From the IMG/VR virus record IMGVR_UViG_3300042380_000139, positions 1 through 35,656 of that record: 35,656 bases of DNA. The stretch is one strand, 5' to 3'. Positions 1 through 6,321 of this stretch are shown here, piece by piece. The position numbers and the translations under genes are program-made. This DNA comes from a virus. The notes under the pieces were generated by a model. The model made no database searches. It had not been told where the DNA came from and saw only the letters and a list, made by a program, of their open reading frames with translations. How positions within the stretch are numbered: the stretch's first letter is position 1; each line of letters starts with the position of its first letter.

Positions 1-127
1 GATGTCCCCCATGCTGACTCCTGGAGGAATAACGTATTCTTTTTGGTCTATTGAAGACCTCATAATGTAATTTCCCTTTGGATCTTGCCTAATTTGCAAG
101 TTCGGGAAGTTTGCTTTCATGATCTGC
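1..127. repeat. Exact terminal repeat, left copy
   Basis: These 127 bases are identical to 35530-35656. The repeat lies inside a gene whose reading frame continues unbroken across the join, so it marks one circular molecule of 35,529 bp rather than a biological duplication. A length of exactly 127 is what a de Bruijn assembler with k=127 leaves on a circular contig. Headful-packaging P22-like phages have circularly permuted DNA and assemble this way. Confidence 0.95.
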
Positions 128-465
128 ACTGTTTCAGCAGGATTAGACACAAGTGTTCCCAATGCAGACTTGAATGATGCCATGCTCATTTGATTGAGTT
201 CAGGCATCCCAGTCCACTCAGGCAATGTCTTGCTTTCTTCTGTGGTTCTTCTGGAACCAGTTATGGCTTCCCCAATTGACTCAAAAACCCCCTGCTTTTG
301 GGATGCTGGAGCTTGTGTAGCAGTTGCCGGAGCCTCAAGCGCAGCAGCCCCACCACCTGCACGAATTGCAGCAACTTTTGCCTTTAGTTCTGGAGAGTCA
401 GGAGAGACATCATCAGGAATGTCGCTGATGGTAATACCATCTTTGGTTGTGATCGAGTAGGCCAT
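1..465 (-). CDS. DNA ejection protein, P22 gp16-like (N-terminal part; gene crosses the circular join)
   Basis: The ATG at 465-463 opens a frame starting MAYSITTKDGITI that reaches base 1 and continues at 35529 to a stop at 34000, giving 664 residues. P22 gp16 is 609 residues. This segment encodes residues 1-155, a low-complexity Ala/Pro-rich start (AALEAPATATQAPASQ) leading into the conserved body. The start lies 1 base after the stop of the upstream gp20-like gene. In P22, gp7, gp20 and gp16 are packaged in the head and injected ahead of the genome to form a conduit across the envelope. Position as third gene of the ejection trio, directly before the tailspike, supports the call; sequence identity to P22 gp16 is not obvious by eye. 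Confidence 0.75.
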   Translation of the reverse strand, partial: MAYSITTKDGITISDIPDDVSPDSPELKAKVAAIRAGGGAAALEAPATATQAPASQKQGVFESIGEAITGSRRTTEESKTLPEWTGMPELNQMSMASFKSALGTLVSNPAETVQIMKANFPNLQIRQDPKGNYIMRSSIDQKEYVIPPGVSMGDI

Positions 466-466
466 A

Positions 467-1717
467 TCAGTAGCTCACTTGCACATTGCGTTGAGGATTT
501 GCAGGGGGCTGCGCGTCTTGCGCAGTTGGCGCTTTCTCGGTTGGAGAATAAAAAATATTTTCAGTCTTCAAACCGTAGTCTTTGGAGATGCGCTCCAATC
601 CTGTGCGAACTGTTTTCTCACCTTCAAGCGCGCTGTCATACAGGCCTTTTGCCTGCCCCTTGAATGAATCGCGCTGAGATGGGTTGAGACGTTGACCGCT
701 TATAACTTTGTTGTAGAGATTTGTAATCCTGTCAGGCACGCCTGCTGCGTTTTGCGCCGTCGCAAATTCACCCTCTCGCACAACAGAACCAGGATCTAGC
801 ATCTTCATGTAGCCGAATATCAAAGATATATCACCAACCGCTGTGTTTTGAGAAGACAGCACGCGTCCATAAGCAGACTTTACTTCTTGGTAAGGTTTTG
901 TCTGCGTAAGGTATTCTTTTCGAAGTTTATCTTCTAACTCAAACTTCTTTGTTGGGTCAACTCCGCCAGAGGCTTGAAGAGCCTTCAATTCAAGTGCGAC
1001 TTTTTGGCTTTCAGCTCCAAGCTTATTTGTGGCTGCTAATGCCTGCTTTGTTTGTGCCTGTGTTAGGCCAAGGTCGGCAGCCTTCTTTTTAATATCAGCC
1101 TGAGCAATCTGTTCCGCATACTTTGCCTCAATCTTTGCCTTATCAGCGTTAGCGCGCGCCAGAGCCGTATCAGCAGCCGCTTTTTCTTCTGCATTTCTGG
1201 CGGTAGCTTGTGCTGACTTAGCATCTGCTATGGCTAGGTCTGCTTTTGCACGCGCCTCAACAAGTGCAGAAGGATGCAAAGCAGCTTCTCTTTGTTCTTG
1301 ACCTGCCACCTTAGCAGCGTCAAGCATTTCTTTTCCGCCAGGCGTATTCATCACAAGCCTGTTGATAACTGACGACGCCGATTGAGGATTGAACTTAACA
1401 AGTTGCAACCATGTATCAAGTGCATTTGCCTGTTCCTCGTCTCCAGAATTGCGTGCTGCATCAATCCTGCCTTGCATGAGGTTGACGGCAGCATCTGTAT
1501 TTCCAGAATCAATTGCTGCAAGAGATTGAGCCGCAAGAGTCAAATATCCTTTATTTCTTGCTGCCTCTTGTGCTGCAATCTGTTGCTGTTGAAGTTTTTG
1601 CCTTGCGAGTTCTCGCTGCTGCTGCATCTCTGCCATGCCAGCGCCGACCTTGAACCCGCCAAGCGCAGCCTCAAACGGACTCTGGACGTTGATCCTGTAA
1701 TCAATTGGCTGAACCAT
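467..1717 (-). CDS. DNA ejection protein, P22 gp20-like
   Basis: A 416-residue protein starting MVQPIDYRINVQSPFEAALG, an opening I associate with podovirus internal virion proteins in the P22 gp20 position. After the N-terminus comes a long Gln/Ala-rich helical stretch (about residues 28-55 and 150-250) with strong coiled-coil character, and no membrane segment. It should be carried in the capsid and ejected with gp7- and gp16-like partners. Its start overlaps the last base of the upstream gp7-like stop, so the ejection genes are translationally coupled. The function rests mainly on gene order (tail plug, needle, ejection trio, spike) and composition. Confidence 0.72.
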   Translation of the reverse strand: MVQPIDYRINVQSPFEAALGGFKVGAGMAEMQQQRELARQKLQQQQIAAQEAARNKGYLTLAAQSLAAIDSGNTDAAVNLMQGRIDAARNSGDEEQANALDTWLQLVKFNPQSASSVINRLVMNTPGGKEMLDAAKVAGQEQREAALHPSALVEARAKADLAIADAKSAQATARNAEEKAAADTALARANADKAKIEAKYAEQIAQADIKKKAADLGLTQAQTKQALAATNKLGAESQKVALELKALQASGGVDPTKKFELEDKLRKEYLTQTKPYQEVKSAYGRVLSSQNTAVGDISLIFGYMKMLDPGSVVREGEFATAQNAAGVPDRITNLYNKVISGQRLNPSQRDSFKGQAKGLYDSALEGEKTVRTGLERISKDYGLKTENIFYSPTEKAPTAQDAQPPANPQRNVQVSY

Positions 1718-2364
1718 CAGAAAATTCCCTTCCCGCCCATGGCTTTAGATCCAAAGTGCATCCCTGCAAACTGCATAGGCAAATTAAGTAAGCCAGAGTA
1801 AGCTTGTGCTTTTCCAAGCTCCGCACCAGCCTGGGCCGCGCCCTGTTGTGCCAATAGGCCGGCGATGCTTTCACCAGTACGCATTCCAGCAGTGCCTACA
1901 CCAGCAGCAGATTGCTGCCCCAATGCCGTGAAGCCACCAAGCTTTGAATAACGATCCTCGAGCTGCTGTGCAAGCATCTGCGGCCTGAACTGAGCCAATG
2001 CGCCTTGGATGTCACCACCACGCAATCCGCCAGTGGCCGAGGCCCTCGCTAGCAATGCTTCCTCACCCTGCCTGGTCAATTCCTGGAACATGGGCGAGCC
2101 TTGCACCTGGGCAATTTGAGCGGCCTGTTCTTCAGGAGTAGTGAGTCCTAACATCGCTCGCTGCGCTTGCATTGCTGGAAGACCAGCCTCGACGTATGGT
2201 TTGAGCAGCTCTTGAAGCTTGTCGAATTGGCGCTGCTGTTCTTCAATGCCAGCCATCGAAGCCGCTGATTGAGCCTCAGCTCCTTTTTCCGCTGCCCTAG
2301 CCTGCATCGCTCCGCCAAGCAATGTGCTCCCACCTACTACCAACCCGGATATTGGATCAGGCAT
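1717..2364 (-). CDS. DNA ejection protein, P22 gp7-like
   Basis: A 215-residue Ala/Gly/Gln-rich protein. The N-terminus (ISGLVVGGSTLLGGAMQARA) is followed by an amphipathic coiled region and the motif ARASATGGLRGGDIQGALAQ at about residues 106-125. I recognise this combination as typical of the smallest ejection protein of short-tailed phages. The glycine-rich hydrophobic start could insert in membranes during ejection. It overlaps the upstream gene by 8 bp and the downstream gp20-like gene by 1 bp. P22 gp7 is 229 residues, close in length. Confidence 0.75.
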   Translation of the reverse strand: MPDPISGLVVGGSTLLGGAMQARAAEKGAEAQSAASMAGIEEQQRQFDKLQELLKPYVEAGLPAMQAQRAMLGLTTPEEQAAQIAQVQGSPMFQELTRQGEEALLARASATGGLRGGDIQGALAQFRPQMLAQQLEDRYSKLGGFTALGQQSAAGVGTAGMRTGESIAGLLAQQGAAQAGAELGKAQAYSGLLNLPMQFAGMHFGSKAMGGKGIF

Positions 2365-2806
2365 TTTTAAATTCCCTCATGTAATCTTCGAATTTTTCGC
2401 CGTACAGGTCCATCACGGATGGTGCCATTTTTATAGCAATCTCTGGCCCGTGGAAAATCTGGACGACAGCAAGAACCAAATCATAGTAACCAGCGCGCCA
2501 AACGAAAGACTTTTCATCGGCTTTGCCTGATCGCTCTGCGATGTCTGAAGCCTGCCACTTGAGGACCATCGTAGCCAGCAGTGGGGACAATGCATCCTGA
2601 TTCAGTCGCCAAAACTTGTTCTGGTGCATTGCAACAAGCATATTCCAGATGGTCTTATCAAGCTCATGGCGCGTCACTTCGTCGCCGTCTGCAACGTCAT
2701 CAAAAACCTGGATAGCTTGATAGATCATAAGCAGCCATTCAACGGCAGACGATGGCAACCCAAACGCCTTGGTCAGGTTGTCATGCAGCGATTGAATGGC
2801 GCTCAT
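2357..2806 (-). CDS. All-helical protein of unknown function in the late operon
   Basis: A 149-residue protein predicted from composition to be almost wholly alpha-helical. It carries an acidic motif FDDVADGDEV at about residues 35-44 and a second aromatic/acidic helix (WRAGYYDLVLAVVQIFHG) near residue 105. The Asp-rich motif resembles the DDxxD metal site of isoprenoid synthase folds only superficially; I do not assign that activity. It lies between the Cys-rich 135-residue protein and the gp7-like ejection gene, where P22 has gp14, a head-assembly factor needed for gp7 incorporation. A chaperone role for ejection proteins is possible but is inference from position. Confidence 0.7.
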   Translation of the reverse strand: MSAIQSLHDNLTKAFGLPSSAVEWLLMIYQAIQVFDDVADGDEVTRHELDKTIWNMLVAMHQNKFWRLNQDALSPLLATMVLKWQASDIAERSGKADEKSFVWRAGYYDLVLAVVQIFHGPEIAIKMAPSVMDLYGEKFEDYMREFKNA

Positions 2807-2809
2807 TTA

Positions 2810-3217
2810 TCAATCTTCCTCTTGCTCTCGTTCTTCCCATGCTTGGCATGAGCGCAAATCGTGACATATAAAGTCGAACTTGTCACAGTAGCCACGGAAG
2901 CCCGCATCAACATCCCATTCGTTCCATGGAATGCGATCCATCTTCACCTGGGTCATGACAGAATTATCGTAGTATTCGCAATTCGAACACCTGCGCCGAC
3001 GGGCTTCAGCCTCATCGACCTGCATGGCCTTGGACAGCGCCATCCAATAAGGCTTATTTGCTCCGCGCTCGTTGGTCGGTTTTTCTGGCCCGAGCATCCA
3101 GTCATCAATAACCGTCTTGGTGTTCTTTTTGTTCTCTGCTGCAGTGATGAATGGTTCCTCAACTGGAAGCCCTCCGAAGCGAGAGACAAAAATTTTAGGT
3201 AGCTTTGCGCCTTCCAT
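2810..3217 (-). CDS. Conserved Cys-rich late protein of unknown function
   Basis: The frame is open from 3322, but the ATG at 3217 (MEGAKLPKIFVSRF) is chosen: it follows AAGGGAAG at good distance and starts just after the preceding gene stops at 3228. This gives 135 residues. The C-terminal third has CSNCEYY, then GYCDKFDFICHDLRSCQAW, a spacing that suggests a structural metal site with four or five cysteines and a histidine. There are no membrane segments or coiled coil. It lies among neck and ejection genes in the late operon, so a virion or assembly role is plausible. I do not recognise a named family. Confidence 0.7.
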   Translation of the reverse strand: MEGAKLPKIFVSRFGGLPVEEPFITAAENKKNTKTVIDDWMLGPEKPTNERGANKPYWMALSKAMQVDEAEARRRRCSNCEYYDNSVMTQVKMDRIPWNEWDVDAGFRGYCDKFDFICHDLRSCQAWEEREQEED

Positions 3218-3227
3218 GTTCTTCCCT

Positions 3228-3563
3228 TTAAGTGATCTCGCGCCCAGAAATGCGCAGAGTGAGTGCCGTGGCTGCGCTGGCAATGGTGCTGATGAATGCG
3301 CCAGGATCAAGTTCGTGACCAATCAACTCTGGGCAATTGTACGTCTCGCCAGGCACAACGGTTCGATCATCAATGATAAGGTTTGCATTGGTCGCAGACC
3401 CGCCAGACTGGATGAGGTTGACGCTGAATGAGCGGTTAACTGTGTCAGTGTTGGTCACGGTCGCCTTGTCGATCAGCGCCTTGCAAAGCGTCGCTGTGTA
3501 TTGCGTTGTGTTGGTAGCCTCCATCTGCTTGGGGGCTACTAGAGTTTTAGGTGTGACTGTCAT
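3228..3563 (-). CDS. Small beta-rich late protein, probably structural
   Basis: A 111-residue protein rich in Thr, Ser and Val with alternating hydrophobic strands, for example the segments around ANLIIDDRTVVPGETYNCPE and FISTIASAATALTLRISGRE. This pattern fits a small beta-sandwich. The start ATG overlaps the stop of the needle-like gene by one base (TAATG), so the two are probably translated together and the product may act with the needle or tail tip. No signal sequence or metal motif is seen. The specific role is unknown. Confidence 0.65.
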   Translation of the reverse strand: MTVTPKTLVAPKQMEATNTTQYTATLCKALIDKATVTNTDTVNRSFSVNLIQSGGSATNANLIIDDRTVVPGETYNCPELIGHELDPGAFISTIASAATALTLRISGREIT

Positions 3564-4417
3564 TATTGAATACCTCCGATGTTGTTTGAGACGGTGAGAA
3601 TTATTGATGGTATGCCAGGATGAGGAGCAACAGCTCCAGACGCCAATAACTGAACGCCTAGATTGCTGACAGAAAACATCAATTCCACATAGTCTCCGGC
3701 CTTCAGGTCAAAAAAGTAATTAAGCGCAACAAAGATCTCGGCGTTGTTCCCTTGAACTCGTACCTGACTTGCCGAGTTTGTTACATCAACTCCATTGAGC
3801 CTAAACCACAAATAGAAAATTTCTGCTGTAGCAACTGTTGAATCTAGCTGAATGCTTGTCTGAAAATTGTAGATTCCATCTGTGTCAACATAAACACGCG
3901 AAGTCGGGGATCCAATATAAACCCCTCTACTCAGATCGGTTGTGTTAAATGTGATTGCTTTTGCAGTGTTGATAACCGTAGCCGTCTGAGTCGTTGTGTC
4001 GTAGAAAGATCCATATCTGGATCTTTTGAACTCCCGTGGAGGCGGGATCATCTGCAGGCCCTCAACATCCTTAGAAACCTTGTCAAGCAAAGTTAAAACG
4101 TGATTTGCCTTGTTCTCAATGAATGCTAAATCAATTGATGTTTGTTTCTGTAGGTTATCAATTTGTGATAATGCTTCTTCCGCCTTGATGTCAGCAACAG
4201 CGGCACCTATAGCAGAATCTTGAGCCAACTTCTGAACTAGATCAAGCGCAATATTTGCATTTGCCAAGGCTCCGCCAGCCTCAATAACTGTCCCATCTGT
4301 GATGTCTATTAGCTCATTTGTCGTTCTGAAAAGGTTCTCAAACTGCTTGACCTTCTCATGATCACTGAGAAACGATGCAAGCTGATCGCGAGTGAGACCG
4401 AGCTTTTTCGTTGCCAT
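3563..4417 (-). CDS. Tail needle-like protein with a C-terminal jelly-roll knob
   Basis: A 284-residue protein directly after the gp10-like gene, the position of the tail needle gp26 in P22. The N-terminus (LGLTRDQLASFLSDHEKVKQ) is followed by about 90 residues of heptad-like helix (residues 45-130). A Pro-rich hinge (MIPPPREF) comes next, then a C-terminal beta domain of about 145 residues whose pattern (TAITFNTTD, GIYNFQTSIQL, LWFRLNG, FFDLKAGDYVELMFSVS) matches C1q/TNF-like trimeric jelly rolls. P22 gp26 closes the portal channel. The Sf6 needle carries a TNF-like trimeric knob, so this architecture fits a knobbed needle or receptor-contact tail protein. Start and gp10-like stop overlap as TGATG. 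Confidence 0.65.
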   Translation of the reverse strand: MATKKLGLTRDQLASFLSDHEKVKQFENLFRTTNELIDITDGTVIEAGGALANANIALDLVQKLAQDSAIGAAVADIKAEEALSQIDNLQKQTSIDLAFIENKANHVLTLLDKVSKDVEGLQMIPPPREFKRSRYGSFYDTTTQTATVINTAKAITFNTTDLSRGVYIGSPTSRVYVDTDGIYNFQTSIQLDSTVATAEIFYLWFRLNGVDVTNSASQVRVQGNNAEIFVALNYFFDLKAGDYVELMFSVSNLGVQLLASGAVAPHPGIPSIILTVSNNIGGIQ

Positions 4418-5820
4418 CAGTTCACCAGCCCTTCAATTTGAGCCTCAAGCCTCACGAATGAGACATGCGCTTGACTGTCGCCACGGAACCGCTGAATTCT
4501 CCAGCTCCTCATTGCGCCCTGTTGGAACCACACAAGCCGCTTCTTGGTGTCTCCGATGGTGCCAACTCTGATCTGTCTATCCTGGCTCCAGGATAGCCCA
4601 TCCAACGAATAGCTCGTTGTGATGATTGGATTGGCACCGAGAGCCACACGGCCAGGCAATGAGACAAGTTCGAGGCGGTTAAATATTGCACCGTTGCTCT
4701 CGTTGTATACGATCATGGTACCAAACTCCCACCGCACAATCTGGCCCCAGTGCGTGCTAATGGTGTCGATAAGATAACCAACACTTGATGACTGAGGGTC
4801 ACCTACCAGCCAGCGATCATAGGCCCATACCATGTTTCTGGCCCGATACTGGCTAAACCCATTCGTCGAGGTTGTCAGCGTGAACCACACGGCTTGCTCT
4901 AGCTCTTGCGAGGCAGCTCCATCGTAGACAACCGTTCGATCAGGCAGATGAATATATAGCTGCTGATGAGCTTTGTCGTTGCGAGCCTCTAGTTTCACCC
5001 TGGACAATTGATCCTCAGTGTAGTTCAGCAAAATATCGTCAATCTCTTGAGTGCTGATCTTCTGAGCTTGTGCGTTTGCTCCAAGATAGATGCCGGGAGC
5101 CTCGTTACGCCCACTGCCAAGGAACGCAATCATCTCAAGATAGACACAACACGCATGGGTGCCGATAACGCCCTTGGTGATCTGTGCGCCATCAATCCGA
5201 GAGAATGGAAAGAAGTCACCGCCGACATTGTCGAACACCTCAATGGTGTTACGGTTTAGCGCATAGACCTCATTCCGCAGCTTCAACACGGCCAGCAATG
5301 GATCTGGATCTACTTCAGATGATCCATATTTCAGCGGGTTGACCTGGGTAGGGTCAGTCAGCTCCGTGACAACCAGGCTTGTGCCATCAGTCGTCATGAA
5401 GTAGCCATCGACGAAAACGACATCAAGAACAACGCCGAGGTCTGGGTCAGTAACTTGGGTTAATGCTCCATTCCAATAATACAAACGGCCACCTGATACA
5501 ATGGCCAGTCGGTCGAAGCTGTAATCGAACGTGACTAGGCTATCAACAGGCCCTCCAACGTCGCCGAGTACGGTCACAGCCCCATTGCTGGCTACGGTCA
5601 CAAGCTTGGTGCCCATGACACGATAGCATGTGCCACTCCAATTGATCCCACCTCGATCAACCCCAGGCCCTGTTCCATTGGACACGATGCCATCAGCAGG
5701 CCGCAGGAATCCTGCACCGATGCCGCTATTCTTCGGCACAGGAACAAGGTTCACAGGGTAAGACGTGCGTAGGTCTGGCCCGTTGTCTGAATAGATTCCG
5801 CTAAGGATTGGGATTTGCAT
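4417..5820 (-). CDS. Packaged DNA stabilization protein, P22 gp10-like tail hub
   Basis: A 467-residue protein that I recognise as the P22 gp10 family (P22 gp10 is 472 residues). In P22 a hexamer of gp10 sits below the gp4 ring, closes the filled head and holds the needle and tailspikes. Family features visible are the opening PILSGIYSDNGPDLRTSYPV, a mostly beta protein with repeated blade-like strands (RLAIVSGGRLYYWNG, NEVYALNRNTIEVFD), and the C-terminal SYSLDGLSWSQDRQIRVG segment. It lies after the gp4 region and immediately before the needle gene, with a one-base stop/start overlap. Confidence 0.9.
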   Translation of the reverse strand: MQIPILSGIYSDNGPDLRTSYPVNLVPVPKNSGIGAGFLRPADGIVSNGTGPGVDRGGINWSGTCYRVMGTKLVTVASNGAVTVLGDVGGPVDSLVTFDYSFDRLAIVSGGRLYYWNGALTQVTDPDLGVVLDVVFVDGYFMTTDGTSLVVTELTDPTQVNPLKYGSSEVDPDPLLAVLKLRNEVYALNRNTIEVFDNVGGDFFPFSRIDGAQITKGVIGTHACCVYLEMIAFLGSGRNEAPGIYLGANAQAQKISTQEIDDILLNYTEDQLSRVKLEARNDKAHQQLYIHLPDRTVVYDGAASQELEQAVWFTLTTSTNGFSQYRARNMVWAYDRWLVGDPQSSSVGYLIDTISTHWGQIVRWEFGTMIVYNESNGAIFNRLELVSLPGRVALGANPIITTSYSLDGLSWSQDRQIRVGTIGDTKKRLVWFQQGAMRSWRIQRFRGDSQAHVSFVRLEAQIEGLVN

Positions 5821-5825
5821 TCAGT

Positions 5826-6107
5826 TCACCACTTAACCTTGTTGGCCCAAAAAGCTGCACTCATCTTGCCTTTGGCAATGTTTTCAGAATGTCTGGCTTT
5901 GAATGATTCTCGACGCGCCTTGTCTGCTGCGCTTTCACCCTCACGCTTCGGTGAGCCGCTAACCCCCTGCTGACCAAAGCGAATAGTTTTCACTTGGTCT
6001 CCAGACTTCGCCACAACGACGTGAGACTTCGTTGGGTGATTAGGAGTGCGCTTGGGCTTGTTATAGCCTTCGACGCCAGCACGTTTTAAGCGTGAATCTG
6101 TTTTCAA
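5826..6107 (-). CDS. Small basic phage protein, DUF6321-like
   Basis: I place the start at TTG 6107 (MKTDSRLKRAGVEGYNKPKR) because TTGGAG lies 6 bases upstream; the open frame reaches 6119 but a start there has no ribosome site. The product has 93 residues and is very basic. The central IRFGQQGVSGS and the C-terminal FKARHSENIAKGKMSAA followed by a WANKVKW end are the hallmarks I associate with DUF6321, a family found in many phages. Function is unknown; the charge suggests nucleic acid or virion-DNA contact. It sits just before the gp10-like gene. Confidence 0.75.
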   Translation of the reverse strand: MKTDSRLKRAGVEGYNKPKRTPNHPTKSHVVVAKSGDQVKTIRFGQQGVSGSPKREGESAADKARRESFKARHSENIAKGKMSAAFWANKVKW

Positions 6108-6121
6108 GATTGACTCCAATC

Positions 6122-6141
6122 GCCCGGCACTTAGGCCGGGC
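6122..6141 (-). other. GC-rich intergenic hairpin in the late operon
   Basis: GCCCGGC and GCCGGGC pair over 7 bp around a 6-base loop between the 56-residue ORF and the DUF6321-like gene. No T-tract follows on the minus strand, so it is more likely an mRNA processing or stability element than a terminator. On the plus strand a short TTT follows, too weak to call. Confidence 0.5.
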
Positions 6142-6150
6142 TTTCATCAC

Positions 6151-6321
6151 TCAATGTGGATACATGTCAAGGATCATGTCTTTGATTTGATTGTCTGAAG
6201 CATCCTCAGGCAATGGCAAAGCATATGAACCAATCAATGTACCAATCGCATTTTCTACTGACGCAACAACGTGTAAAACTTCGTCTGAGTAGGTCTTACT
6301 CTGAATTTTTACGAGAATCAT
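6151..6321 (-). CDS. Small late protein, 56 residues, unknown function
   Basis: ATG 6321-6319 overlaps the stop of the large structural gene (ATGA), a coupling typical of this operon. The product starts MILVKIQSKTYSDEVLHVVA and ends in IKDMILDMYPH. It has a short beta opening followed by one or two amphipathic helices, with no cysteines and no membrane helix. I do not recognise a family. Coding support comes from the 4-base overlap and from filling the only gap between two clear genes. Confidence 0.6.
   Translation of the reverse strand: MILVKIQSKTYSDEVLHVVASVENAIGTLIGSYALPLPEDASDNQIKDMILDMYPH

Noticed and set aside
1-127. Biological direct terminal repeat
   Set aside because: The repeat length equals a usual assembler k-mer and the gene reads straight through; P22-like phages have permuted ends rather than fixed 127-bp repeats.
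3218-3322. N-terminal extension of the Cys-rich late protein
   Set aside because: It would overlap the preceding gene by 95 bp and has no ribosome site, whereas ATG 3217 has one.
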